From: Sceloporus undulatus
Taxonomy: Eukaryota > Chordata > Lepidosauria > Squamata > Phrynosomatidae
NCBI RefSeq assembly: GCF_019175285.1
Contig: NC_056524.1
Span: 226,317,156-226,381,155 of the forward strand
DNA length: 64,000 nucleotides
Direction of reading: 5' to 3'
A program made the position numbers and the translations under genes. Shown here piece by piece: positions 1-10,689 of the stretch. The notes under the pieces were generated by a model. That model ran no database searches, was not told the DNA's origin, and worked only from the letters and a program-made list of their open reading frames with translations. How positions within the stretch are numbered: position 1 is the stretch's first letter; every line of letters starts with the position of its first letter.

Positions 1-658
1 TGGCATTGCCATCTAGATGTTCACAGATTCTCTGTTACTGCTCCAGAATCTTTCCTGGTATTGATGTCAGACTAACTGGACGATAATTGTTGGGATCCTC
101 TTTCTTCCCCTTTTTGAAGATGGGGACAACGTTTGCCCTCCTCCAGTCTGCTGGGATTTCTCCTGTTCTCCAGGAGTTTTCAAAGATTATTGCCAATGGC
201 TCCGATATTACATTTGCCAGTTCTTTTAATACCCTTGGATGTAGCTCATCTGGTCCTGGAGACTTAAATTCATCTAGGTTAAACAGGTATTCCTGTACTA
301 TCTCTTTACTTATTTTGTGCTGAATTTCCGCTATTCTGTCCTCTGCTCCATTATCCTCAGGTTGATCACCCTTTGCCTTTTCTGAGAAGACTGAGGCGAA
401 GAAAGTGTTGAGTAATTCTCCCTTTTCTCTGTCTTCTGTTAGCATTTTGCCATCTTCTCCACGCAGTGGCCCTACCGTTTCCTTCTTCTTCCTTTTGCTA
501 CGGTCATATCCAAAAAAGCCCTTTTTGTTTTCTTAACCTCTCTAGAAAGCCTGAGTTCATTCTGTGCTTTGGCTTTTCTGACCTTATCTCTACACTTGCT
601 AGCTATTTGTTTGAATTCCTCTTTGGTGATTTCCCCATTTTTTCCATTTCTTATATAT
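1..658 (-). mobile_element. CR1 LINE fragment, reverse-transcriptase N-terminal part
   Basis: On the minus strand 445-35 is open and reads CR1-type RT: LLNTFFASVFSEKA, then DEFKSPGPDELHPRVLKELA, WRRANVVPIFKKGKKEDPN and NYRPVSLTSI. Upstream sequence (655-446) continues the polyprotein in shifted frames (EEFKQIASKCRDKVRKAKAQ), so the copy is frameshifted. It runs off the left edge, and its palm domain lies outside the window. Confidence 0.85.
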
Positions 659-660
659 AG

Positions 661-1425
661 TGCTTGCTATCAACTTCGGTTGATACGCCAACTGTGACCC
701 AACCTGGGCCAAAGGGACCTTGAAACTGTGGTACATGCTCTGGTAACCTCTCGCTTAGATTTCTGTAATGCGCTCTACATGGGGCTACCCTTGTACCAAG
801 CCCGGAAGCTTCAGTTAGTACAAAATATGGCAGCCAGATTGGTCACCAGTGCATCTAGGTTTGACCACATAACACCTATTTTGAAAGATCTTCACTGGCT
901 GCCTATTTGTTTCTGAGCACAATACAAGGTGTTGGTTATCACCTATAAAGCCCTACATGGCTTGGGCCCGAGTTACTTGAGGGACCGCATCTTCCCATAT
1001 GATCCGCCCCGCACACTCAGAACATCCAGGAAGAACCTGTTGGAAACACCATCTTCCAAATATGTTTCCACATCCCAGATGGCCTTTTCAATAGCAACCC
1101 CGCGGATCTGGAATAGTCTTCCCGAGGAGCTCCATGTTATGACCCCCCTGGAAACATTTAAAAAGAGACTTAAAACCTTTCTCTTTTGCCAAGCCTTCCC
1201 CCATGAAGAATGAAGTTTTCTATCTTTGACATCGATTCTCTGCCTTACCCTGGATACACATGCTGAATGACTGTGTATAGAGTTTTTGTATTATTGGAAT
1301 TTACTTATATATTTTTATGAGATTGTTTGTAATGTTTTAATAGTCTGTAACCCCGCCTCGATCCAATGGGAAAGGCGGGGAAACATAAATAAAATTTATT
1401 ATTATTATTATTATTATTTATTAAT
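661..1425 (+). mobile_element. L2 LINE 3' end
   Basis: This is the C-terminus of an L2-type ORF2: VHALVTSRLDFCNALYMGLP, KDLHWLPI, YKALHGLGPSYLRDRIF, PRIWNSLPEEL and LKTFLFCQAFP. One internal TGA (916-918, CGA to TGA) breaks it. The 3' UTR ends in ATT repeats at 1395-1424. It aligns in protein with the longer copy at 49620-50121 and is more diverged. The copy is 5' truncated. Confidence 0.85.
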
Positions 1426-1434
1426 TCATGTTGA

Positions 1435-1516
1435 GCCCTAGTTTTCTGCCTCGGGTCTTTATATTGGGAGAAAGGTGGGACATTAAATAATAATAATAAT
1501 AATAATAATAATAATC
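1435..1516 (+). mobile_element. Second L2-like tail with AAT repeats
   Basis: Sequence resembling the L2/CR1 terminal motif (gggagaaaggtgggacatt) is followed by ten AAT units (1487-1516). It is probably the tail of a separate, severely truncated copy. Confidence 0.45.
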
Positions 1517-1555
1517 CCATAGCTTCAGAATACCCATAATTTGGGGATGAGTGAA

Positions 1556-1690
1556 GTGTGATTCTCCAGATGCTGCTGGAGTGCAACTCCCATCAGTTCT
1601 AGCCAGCATAGGTGATAGTGAGGATTGCTGGAAGCTGCATTTCAACAGCATTTGTTGGGTCCAGCATTGCCAATTTCCAGAGAATTGCCC
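1556..1690. mobile_element. Fold-back MITE
   Basis: Imperfect inverted arms: ctccagatgctgctggagtg on the left, and caacagcatttgttgggtcc on the right. The middle is ctagccagcatagg. The same design recurs at 10203-10318, 22912-23022 and 57905-57995. Confidence 0.5.
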
Positions 1691-1694
1691 TTTC

Positions 1695-2230
1695 CAAATC
1701 AAGACAAAGTGATTGTCTGGATTTGTTTTCTCATTTTGTCTCTCATAGTTGAGGTCTACCTATGATGTCAATTACAGGCCCCTATCATCTTTTTAAGTGG
1801 GAGAACTTGCACAATTGGTGGCTGACTAAGTACTTTTTTGCCCTACTGTACTCTGACACATTAGTTACACATCAGCAGCATGTCTATAATGGTATGATAA
1901 GTGTGGGTTGATCTTCACATTGGATAGGTCCAGAAGCAACCATGCAGCTTTGAGTTCTTTATAGATCCTCTCAAGCAATATACTTCCCAATTTGTCTAAT
2001 TTGGGCCAAATACCTTTTCATTTCAATGCTGTTAATTTCTTTTTGAGAATCTTGCTGTTAACAATATGATTCATCATTGTATTAAAACATACAAAAGCAG
2101 CATAATGATTTATTAAACCCACTGAAACCGGATTAACTGTCACAATACTGTAAAAGTGCTTTATTGTAGAATATCTCTCCAAAACATTGAAGAGTATCAG
2201 TTAATGTAACTCCAGTGAATAGTCCTCAAA
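1695..2230. other. Spacer without recognised feature
   Basis: AT-rich sequence. I see no exon, repeat or RNA gene. Confidence 0.5.
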
Positions 2231-2231
2231 C

Positions 2232-2402
2232 ACAGAGCCATGTTAGTCTGTATCAGCATAAAAAGATATAAAATAATTTCTAGAATATGCTATTGTGGAC
2301 TGTAGCCCACTTGCATCTGATAAAGTGGACTAGAGTCCACAAAAGCTTATGCTAGAAATGTTGTTTCCTCAGTCTCAAAGATGTTACAGGATTCCTTTAT
2401 GT
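2232..2402. repeat. Interspersed repeat with 'catgttagtctgta' motif
   Basis: Contains gccatgttagtctgta, gcatctgataaagtggact, aaagcttatgct and a 'tctcaaagatgttaca' end. Related copies lie at 5916-6193, 20755-20905 and 57198-57345. The family is common in amniotes as I remember it, but I cannot name it with confidence. Confidence 0.5.
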
Positions 2403-2486
2403 CTTTCCACTGAGAATGGTTAAAGTTCTTTTACAACAATTTCCAAAGGGGTATCCATGTTTGTTGTTTTTGCTACAACAGACTGA

Positions 2487-3075
2487 GGCTGCATCTAGAA
2501 TGCAGAATTAATGTAGTTTGACACTGCCATGGCTCAATGCTGCGATTTGTAGTTTTGTGAGGTATTAAACCTTCTACTTCATTATTATTATTATTATTAT
2601 TATTAACCTTTATTTATAAAGCGCTGTAAATTTACACAGCGCTGTACATACAATCTTTTTAATTGGACGGTTCCCTGCCCTCAGGCTTACAATCTAAAAA
2701 GACACGACACAGAAAGAGAAGGGAGTGGTGGTGGGGAAGGGGCCTGTCTAGTAAGATAATACATATAAAATACATAGCAATACAGGAAATGATTCAATAA
2801 AACAGACAACAAAAGAACAACAAAAAGCAAGTGACAATTATGCAATGCCTGGGAACGCTTCTCTGAACAGGATGGTCTTCAGTTCTGTTTTGAAGCTGGT
2901 TAAAGAAGAGATGGCTCTTGTTTGCGGGGGAAGAAGGTTCCAGGAGTGAGGAGCAGCAAGTGAAAAGAAGAGCTCTGATTCAACAGCTAACTGCAAGCAG
3001 AAGGATTCCATAGGATGGAGCCATGGCAGTTAGAACAGTGCCAAGCTGCATTAATTCTGCAATGTGGCAGGAACT
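2487..3075. mobile_element. MITE split by a LINE insertion
   Basis: The left arm (2487-2580) starts ggctgcatctagaatgcaga and contains the 'cactgccatggctc' block. The right arm (2990-3075) has the inverse (gattccataggatggagcca, then ctgcattaattctgcaatg). The two arms are inverted repeats of one MITE, now separated by about 410 bp of LINE sequence. Confidence 0.6.
2581..2990 (-). mobile_element. L2-clade LINE 3' end, inserted in the MITE
   Basis: On the minus strand this reads SLAAPHSWNLLPP, then FKTELKTILFREAFP. A 3' UTR follows, containing 'agcgctttataaataaag' and AAT repeats (ATT at 2581-2605 on the plus strand). The same family appears at 34195-34475 and 62054-62567. Confidence 0.7.
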
Positions 3076-3249
3076 AAGGGTTTTGTAGCAGCTTAAAAAC
3101 TAATAATTCTGTTGGTTTTTTAAAGTGATACAGGACTTTGATATAACAGTTCAAATAAGATATCTTTATGTCACATGCATGACCACTCAAAATCTAGTTG
3201 ACGATCTCATAAGATGAAATAGTTTGGATCATTTGGCAATATTCTAATT

Positions 3250-4052
3250 TGCATCCTGTCACATTTTGGTTGCACGCGGCATTCTGAAGTGCCTTTTCCA
3301 ATTACAGTCAGACCAGACAGTTTTGGCAAACATGTTCCAGTGGACATCAGTCTTGGGGTATATCCACCACTTTCTCAGCATGGGTTGAAAGCTCATCTGA
3401 GCGGCTTGCACATAGAAAGAGAGAATGCCATCCATAATATCAAAATAAGCAGTCATTTCTGTGTTATGCTCACCGCTATCACACAGCGTTATCATAGTTG
3501 CGCATCGGTCCATCAAGTTCTCTATAAGCATGATGATCAACAAATAAATCTGCTCCAGGTTCTGGCGAGGGTCCATGATGGTAGGTAATAAAAGCAGTAA
3601 TGGCAAAAAGAAGGAGGGGCCAGGGACCTAAGGAGTATTTAAAGGCTTGGGCGCTTATGATGTTTGATCACTTAAGCGCCTTTCATTGGTCATTAAAAAA
3701 AAAAGCGGCAAATAAAAAGCGAATTACAAACGGTCAATGTAATGGAAACGCACGGTAAAGATAAACCGGTTTATGTTACTCCGGATTAATGTGACATCAT
3801 GCTGACGTCGCAATGATTGACAGCCCACAAAATGGTAGGTGGGAATGAAATAACGATGAAACCGGTTTATATATACACCACTTTATTCTCAATAGGAACG
3901 CTAGTGGAGAAATACATCAATTCATTTAGTAAATAGGAACGATAAAAAAACCCCGATTCGGAACGCGGGATAACACCAGGGTTATTTTGAATCGGTTTAA
4001 CTGATACCGGTGTACTTTAAACCGTTGTAAATCGCAAGTGAGAACACCCCCC
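3250..4052 (-). mobile_element. PIF/Harbinger DNA transposon, 5' part with nuclease N-terminus
   Basis: The minus strand begins at a plausible terminus, 4052 (GGGGGGTGTTCTCACTTGCG). About 430 bp of noncoding sequence rich in ACCGGT-type palindromes follows. The open frame 3606-3259 reads MDPRQNLEQIYLLIIMLIEN, then RKWWIYPKTDVHWNMFAKTV and WSDCNWKRHFRMPRAT. The WW...W...FRM pattern matches the N-terminus of HARBI1-like nucleases. The DDE catalytic domain and far terminus are missing, so the copy is truncated. Confidence 0.65.
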
Positions 4053-4054
4053 AA

Positions 4055-4430
4055 GACTGTTTAGAAAAACAATATGACAACCAAGTCTCAAATACAGCAA
4101 CCAGAATGGTTCCTAAGGTCTTGAACCAATAAGGCTAATGTGTGGCCTTCTCTTTGTCAGAGCAATTGAAAAATTTGGGGTTGATTCATAGGACGGTATG
4201 GAAATAAATACACAAAGTAGTGTTAAAATATGAAAAGTAGAAAGATACCTGAAGAATGAAACCAGTAATAACTATAATTGGTCATTATGTTTTAAATGTT
4301 TTTAATTATTTAAAAACATATTTTAAAATAACACACTGATTTAATTGTTTTTTATTTAATTGTTTTTTGTAAATTGCTGTTTTAGTCACATGCTCTCAGC
4401 CTCAAGGGAAGTTAATAGTAAACTTCCTCT
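4055..4430. other. Spacer without recognised feature
   Basis: Flank between the Harbinger terminus and a SINE tail. No coding or repeat structure seen. Confidence 0.45.
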
Positions 4431-4433
4431 GAG

Positions 4434-4521
4434 CAAATATTGTCAAGAAAACCGCATAATGGGTTTGCTGTAGGGTTGCCATAAATGACTTGAAGGCATA
4501 CAACAACAACAACAACAACAA
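4434..4521 (+). mobile_element. CORE-type tRNA SINE, 3' end only
   Basis: gtcaagaaaaccgcataatg, then gggttgccataaatgacttg, aaggcatacaac and CAA repeats match the tail of the full SINE at 19073-19302. Confidence 0.6.
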
Positions 4522-4625
4522 AAATGCTATTTAGCTTTATCTTTTTAAAATTGTAGTAAGCCTCCTTGAATTCCATTTTGAAAGAAAAGCAAGATATAAG
4601 TTAAATAAATTAATTAATAATAAAC
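4522..4625 (+). mobile_element. LINE-like tail
   Basis: Resembles the terminal block of L2-like 3' UTRs (gcaagatataagttaaataa). Short and degenerate. Confidence 0.3.
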
Positions 4626-4737
4626 CAGAAGCATACCTCCATGGCCACAAGACGCTGCAGACCAAGGCTGCAAAGGGTTGCTTTTGTAGACTGACATCTT
4701 TAAAATCAGCCATCCATATTTAAGATGTTCTCAACTT

Positions 4738-4815
4738 TGAGCCCCTGATATTTCTGGACTACAACTCCCAGAATCCCTGACCACTGGCCATACTTGCTAA
4801 AGCTTCTGGGAATTG
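4738..4815. mobile_element. Short fold-back MITE
   Basis: ggactacaactcccagaatc faces gcttctgggaattgaggtct as an imperfect palindrome. Confidence 0.45.
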
Positions 4816-4829
4816 AGGTCTAAAAACCT

Positions 4830-5915
4830 CAGGAAATCTACAGCTAGGAATCACTGATTTCGGTCCACCTGTAGCTCTCTTGGCCCTGTCTTTCAATAGA
4901 GAAACTCCTGGGGCTAGAGGTCCAAAGATACCTTTCATAATCACCAGGGTATACCTTATTATATTTCACCTTTGTGTAAGTTTTAATTTCAAGCTGCTAT
5001 ATGGGTCAATGGCTGAAAAGTAGAGTATAAATCTATCTGCACTATCACCACTCAGTCATTACTGTCATCATCATAATGCAAAGAGTTGTTTAAGGTGCAC
5101 AAGACCAATAATCCCTCTACTCCAAACTGTGACAGTTCTCCAGCCAGAGTCTTTGCCACAGTACCAGCTTTCCCCAAAGTGTCAGTGATTGAACCCAGGA
5201 AACATGAAATGTATATGTTATTTCACTGAATATATTTCACTGAATTGTGGCTTGCCCTAGAAAGAAGAGTTCTGTGCAAATTCCAGTTAGGTGCCCAGCA
5301 AAATGCTCATCTGCTTGCTCTTTCTTGCTGCCATATTAAAGCTTTAAGGCCACAAGGAGGCACCTGAGAAATTCCCTCACACAACTAACTCTCAGTTGTT
5401 CATCTCGTCTAAGGCTGAAATGAAGTCATTATGCCATGTCGGTGCATATCAAGCTGCAAAATAGACTGAACATATTACTCATGTTTCCAAACATCGAGTG
5501 TTTCCAGCCTTCTTTGCCTCCAATATATATCTTGCTTATTGTAGTGGTGTGTACCTTCTAGCCATTTACAGCAATCCTAAGGCAGCACTATCATGGGGTT
5601 TTCTTGGAAAGCCTCTTCATATTTTACACACAAGCCCCAAAAGATCTGTTATGTGCCAAACTCCTGGAAAACCACACTCAAGATTTTCAGGTCCCTAAAG
5701 GCATAATTATAAAATGGTGTGTCTGTGTGTGCTGGGAGGGAGGGGGAGGAAAGAGGGAGCCCCATGTTTTCTTTAATGGAGTTTCTATTACAGCCTTAAT
5801 TATGATTAAGCTGTGCCTCCCACAATGGAAATTCTGCAGTTTCAGAGCAACACTGTCTCACCCCTGTCTGGAAGCAATGACTAAAGAAAAGCCACAGAAA
5901 CTGAAATGAATTCAA
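4830..5915. other. Spacer without recognised feature
   Basis: Contains a short TG-rich run and a G/A-rich stretch near 5717-5760. No gene seen. Confidence 0.45.
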
Positions 5916-6193
5916 AGATATAGCCGTGTTAGTCTGTAGAATCAGTATGCAGAGAAATCTTGTAGCATCTTGGAGACTAACTGAAGAAAGAAGTTCGCAG
6001 CACTAACTTTCCTAGACTTCAGTCTATGTCCTCAGATGCATTCTAATAAAAAATAATTTAAAAATCTAATAAAAATTATTCCTTAGCTGCATTCCTCAGA
6101 TGTATCTGAGGAAGTAGACTGAAGTCTATGAAAGCTCATGCTGCCAATTTCTTTCTTTCAGTGAGTCTCAAAGGTGCTACAAAATCTCTCTAG
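5916..6193. repeat. Two inverted copies of the 'gttagtctgtagaatcag' repeat
   Basis: Left copy (5916-6043): gtgttagtctgtagaatcag, then ggagactaactgaagaaaga and gacttcagtctatgtcctca. Right copy (6097-6193) is its reverse complement: gaggaagtagactgaagtct, then agtgagtctcaaaggtgcta. An AT-rich spacer separates them. Confidence 0.55.
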
Positions 6194-6199
6194 AAGCTG

Positions 6200-6930
6200 C
6201 AGTGGTAACGTTTGCTTGCTCTGAACCAGCTGCGAACTTTCAGGGTTCCTTCAGTACAGTACTTGGGTTTTGCAAACTAAGAGCAGAAGGACTACAGATC
6301 CCAGAGTCTCTACCCCGAGCTGGTCCTCCGCACCCCATCCCACCCTAGATGAATCCTCAGTAAGGGAGTCTCAAGCCCCCAAGTGCCTCTAGTAGAGTGA
6401 GGCACACGCCCATAGAAAGGCAGAGCACTTCAGCACCCCAACTGTTGGACAGCTCCCGCTTGATGCCTCGCCAAACAACCGCGCCCTCCTTTCCCCATCT
6501 CCTCGGTTGCCCACCTTCCCTTCTACAGCCAGCCTCCCCTCCCCACTTTGGCCCACAAAAACCAAGATCTGGGAGGACTTACATCGCTTCTGGAGGACGA
6601 TAAGCTCAGCTTCGGTTTGCTTTCTCTCTCCCTCAGTTGCTACTAGCAAAGATGGCTTTCTGCTCCTCTTGCAAACAGCCTCTTGGTCTTGTAGGCACTG
6701 TTGCTGAGGAGGAGGAGGCAGAAGCTACTGAGCATGCCTCCACCTCGGCTCTCCCTCTCCCCCCCCCGCCAAGAAGATCGCTTTTCCCACCGTTCCTACA
6801 AGTGGCAGCACAGAGGGAGGGCCAGACTCCTAGGACCCCCAGCTTCTCTAGAGGAATACCCACAGAGATCAGCCTCAGCTGTGTTGCTGAAGAGGTGGAA
6901 TCCAAAGCATCTTCTCAAGAGAGAAGTGTG
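6200..6930 (-). promoter_or_regulatory. Possible promoter or first exon region
   Basis: This stretch is richer in GC and CpG than its surroundings and free of recognised repeats. On the minus strand a consensus donor stands at 6591-6585 (AGCGAT|GTAAGTC) after a purine-rich open segment (ATEGERKQTEAELIVLQKR). That could be a 5' exon of a leftward gene, or a promoter for the rightward candidate gene. I recognise no protein in either strand's open frames (6389-6649, 6633-6905, 6637-7029). Confidence 0.25.
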
Positions 6931-7061
6931 ATTGCAGGTGGACCACACTACAAAAATTGTGTTTTAATGTTAATCCATTCTCTGACCTATTGCACTGCAG
7001 TCAAAATTCTTGGTCAGCTTGGTGATTAGGGTTTCACTTGTTCTATGTAGAGCTTGCAAAG

Positions 7062-7150
7062 GTTCCCTTTTGAGCTACAACTCCCATAATCACCCAGCCA
7101 GCTGGCTGGGAGATTCTGGGAGTTATAGCCCAAAGGTTACTTTCCCCAGC
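7062..7150. mobile_element. Short palindromic MITE
   Basis: gagctacaactcccataatc faces gattctgggagttatagccc around cagccagctggctg, forming a hairpin-like element. Confidence 0.55.
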
Positions 7151-7483
7151 TCTAGAGCAGACACATTGAAATCAAGGAGAACTGCTCCAGTCCAAAGTCC
7201 TTCCATGACAACTGTGATTATTTTCCATTCAGTAAATTGGACTGTAATGATTTATTTTTTTTAAAAAAATGCATTTTCTTTACTAGTGTTCTCATTTTTG
7301 GACCTGACACTGAAATACACTTTAGCGAGTTTTATTTGGTCTGTTTTCTTAAATTGTCAGACATGACATTGGGGAATTTAGATTGCTAGAATATGATGAT
7401 ATAGCTGCCATTTGGAAACATTAGTGTAAATCATGCCATCTGGATGGTAATGGCAAGAACCATTAGCAGAAGAAATTTCAAAG

Positions 7484-7582
7484 CTGGTTTGTTGTTATTA
7501 CGTGCCTTCAAGTTGTTTCCGATTAATGGTGACCCTAAGGTGACCCTAGAATGGGATTTTCTTGGGAAGATTTGTTCAGAGG
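7484..7582 (-). mobile_element. CORE-type SINE, 3' part
   Basis: Reverse orientation of the SINE tail (gtgccttcaagttgtttccg, gtgaccctaaggtgacccta, gaagatttgttcagagg). It lies between two roughly 70-bp direct repeats (7418-7484 and 7588-7654). Confidence 0.65.
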
Positions 7583-7659
7583 AGGTTACATTAGAGTAAA
7601 TTATGTCATGTGGATGGTAATGGCATATACCATTTGCAGCAAAACCTTCAAAGCCCATA

Positions 7660-9960
7660 CCAGGCCATTAAAACAACAAAGTTTGATGCCACCATAGTCC
7701 TTTGATAGAAGCAGGGGCAGCTCTATTGTTAGGCAGATTTGGCTGGTGCCTCAGGCTTTGGGTGTCATGGAAGGATGGCAAATGGTTAGTTATTTAATTT
7801 GCTGGATATTTATGGCTAGGGATTGGAAAGGTGTTTAGAATATTTATTTTTTGCCCCTTGTGCCAAAATAACTTGGTTGGCTTTGGAAACTATGCAACTT
7901 GACTTGGGCAACTGGAAGACTAGAGTTTGTATTTGCTACTCCATCTCAGGCAGCAAAGTATCTTGATTCAATGGGTATCTAATCCAACTCACCTAAGAAG
8001 ATAGTTTAATTAAGGAACTCACATTCACTTAAGTATTACTTTCAGAGCATGATTGTTTCATGAAATCAAAGAAATCACAAGGTATAAGCTCCTACCTTCT
8101 AATGAAAAGTAGTATACAGTTTATACCTCTCCTGCAAAGCAGTTTCCTAGTAACCTAGGAAAGAGAATGGAGAGTCTTGAACATTTCATTTTTATCAAGC
8201 ATACTGGAATTACTCTAAGAGACAAGAACATCCCTGTCCTTTGTGATTGGGGTTCTGCTACTTACGTATGTGGAAGATTAATTGCCCAGTTCTGTGGATA
8301 GATGTTAACGAACAAGGCCTGCTGAATTCAATGAAGGGATACCTTCTTGGTTTGTGGTCACAGGATGGTAGTGAATGTATGAATTAACCAAGGACATACC
8401 TGATTGAAGCATGATTTTGACAGGCCACACAATATCAAGAGTGGGTCACTTGATGCTCTCCAGTTGTCATGGACTCTGACTCCCAGAGTCCTTATTCATC
8501 CAGTAGTGAGCTATCATGGGAGCTACAGTCAGTCTGCTATGATCTAGATATATGATAGCTTCACCTCTGGTCTACTGATACAGAAAACAGCATTGAGGCT
8601 ACACCCTTGAGTCAAGAGATTCAAAATTATACCCCTTCATGTCATGTACTTCCTCTGGAAGCCTATATTTCAATTGCAAATAGTCAGAGATAACCATGAA
8701 ATGAGGCATCAGAATGACCGCCTCACAGAGCAGGTGTTGCTCAGAAACCCCTTAACTAGCCTCACTGTCTGAAGCCTCCTATCTCAGATGCAGAGTTGAG
8801 AATGCTATCCTGTTGCTGATGTAACACTTATTTCCCATTCTGGTCAGCTTCTGTACATAGTATGGCCAGAAAATTGAAAGTAATTGGTTACAATTATTGT
8901 CCTGAGAACTAAAATGTAGTTAGCTACCATTGTAGTTTTAGAAAGCAACTCTTTATTTTCCACTGCTTAAAAGTACCCAAATCACTTTTTAAAAAATAAA
9001 TGCTACAAGATGCTGACTTGTGTACAATACTCTCTCCTCTCAAAGAGCCAGTACTCGGACCATGTGATCTTCCACTCCCTGAGTGAGGCTGCATGCCATA
9101 ACTATAAAAGTAACTATAATCGTTATATCCAAAGGAGTTTCTCCTCATTAAATCACTATTATAATGCAATGTTATGCCTTAGTTGGGGGGGGGTTTTGAA
9201 TTATAAGTAACTAGTTCTTTTGAAAAAGTTGCTTCCAAGCTTTGAACATGGGAAAATGTCTTGTCCTTCATCTCAGGCAGCAAAATGCCTTGGGTTACCT
9301 TGCAAGTAGTCTCTTGAAGTTCATGAGCATGAACACTAGTTATTTCATCTCCCAGTCACCACATCTAGGGCACAGTCCTATAGCTTGAATGGTTTTGCAG
9401 GAGAAGACTGTATTTGGCCAGGTGTTGCTTATGCGGAATGAGAAAAAAAGAGTAATTAGTGTCCACTACCTTCCCCCAAACTGCTAAAAGTGAAGGATTT
9501 TTGGTTTGTCTTCTTCTCCCTGTATTCTTGGAATCCATTTTCCACAATAACCAAAATAGTATATTTTATTCAGAGACCAAAAAAAATTTTTTCTCCAAAT
9601 TTTGGAGATACATACATAAATGAGAAATGCTTCTCCTTGCTTGAAGAACACATTTAAAATCACCTTTCTTGATATTAATGTTAAACTAACTTCTGTATGA
9701 TGAAACCCCAGAGTGTTATTCCAACATAGGTGTAACATGTAAAACTCTACAGTAAAAAGACTGTTACTGGGAATCAAAATTACCTGAAATACCTGTAATG
9801 GCCTGTTTTCAAGTAAATCTACATGCATTAAATAGAATTCCATCATTTCCACCTGACTGATGTAGCAGCAGGTGGAGTGGATGGAGAGCCATTCCATCAG
9901 CCCTGCTGAAGGATCTGCTCCATTTGGTGCCTCTCTTTCTTGCCACCTGGCAGCAGTAGA
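7660..9960. other. Unique-looking spacer
   Basis: No convincing exon or recent repeat. A minus-strand open frame of 137 codons (9897-9484) has composition typical of chance AT-rich frames. A weak 'gactctgactcccagagtcc' palindrome occurs near 8468. Confidence 0.4.
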
Positions 9961-9966
9961 GCCACT

Positions 9967-10095
9967 CAGGGTCCAAGCAGACAGGGCAAAATAAAGCTGT
10001 TTCAGGTCACTTTGGAGGTATGCTGTTTAAATGCTGCAGGTATCCTAAGAGGCCAGAAGCTGTGCCAAAGCCATGCTCCAGTTCTAAAGACTGGA
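9967..10095. mobile_element. Fold-back MITE family A, left half
   Basis: gcaaaataaagctgtttcag, then ggtatgctgtttaaatg and gaggccagaagctgtgccaa match the left arm of the copy at 41251-41480. The right arm is missing. A 5-unit AAAT tract follows at 10096-10116. Confidence 0.65.
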
Positions 10096-10202
10096 AATAA
10101 ATAAATAAATAAATAATGCAGTAATACAAACAAGAAATGAAAGAAGTGACTTTTTTTAAAGGCGGTATGCCTACATGACTGTACATTAATAATGAGAAAT
10201 AT

Positions 10203-10318
10203 ACAATGCTCCAGATGCTGTTGGGCTGCAGCTCTCAACATTAACCTTTGACTATGCTGGCTAGGGCTGATGGGATTTGCAGTTCATCTGGAGGGCTACA
10301 TGCTTCCCACCTCAGCTG
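10203..10318. mobile_element. Fold-back MITE
   Basis: ctccagatgctgttgggctg faces gggatttgcagttcatctgg around ctatgctggctag. Confidence 0.55.
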
Positions 10319-10597
10319 GAAATGAATACCTATTGGTTTGATAACAAAGAGATAAAAGATAATCAGTGTAGTAGTCAGCAGTGACATATACAGTCTGAAA
10401 ACATCTAGGAGTAGCTATGCTGGCCATATAGCAAATCAGATAACATCCAAACAATGATATCTTTATTGGGCCAACCAAAATGCACAATTCCATATTGCAA
10501 GCTTTTGAAGTCACACTGGCTTCTTCATCAGGCAAACAGGAGAAAGACATTGAAGATGTTAGTCATAGGCTTGCATTTTCTGTTGCTGTTCTTAGTT

Positions 10598-10680
10598 CAG
10601 ATGGTACACAGTTTACAGCTGTAAACTGCTTAGACACTGCTATGTCAGTATGAAGCGGTATATAAATGAAGCTGTTTGTA
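10598..10680 (+). mobile_element. tRNA-SINE tail fragment
   Basis: gtaaactgcttagacactgc and gaagcggtatataaatgaa match the 3' part of the SINE at 60195-60430. Confidence 0.45.
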
Positions 10681-10689
10681 AGGAAGACT

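Noticed and set aside
3289-3588. 99-codon plus-strand frame
   Set aside because: Antisense shadow of the Harbinger nuclease frame, which carries the recognisable motif.
9484-9897. 137-codon minus-strand open frame
   Set aside because: No motif, AT-rich chance composition, no supporting splice or poly(A) signals.
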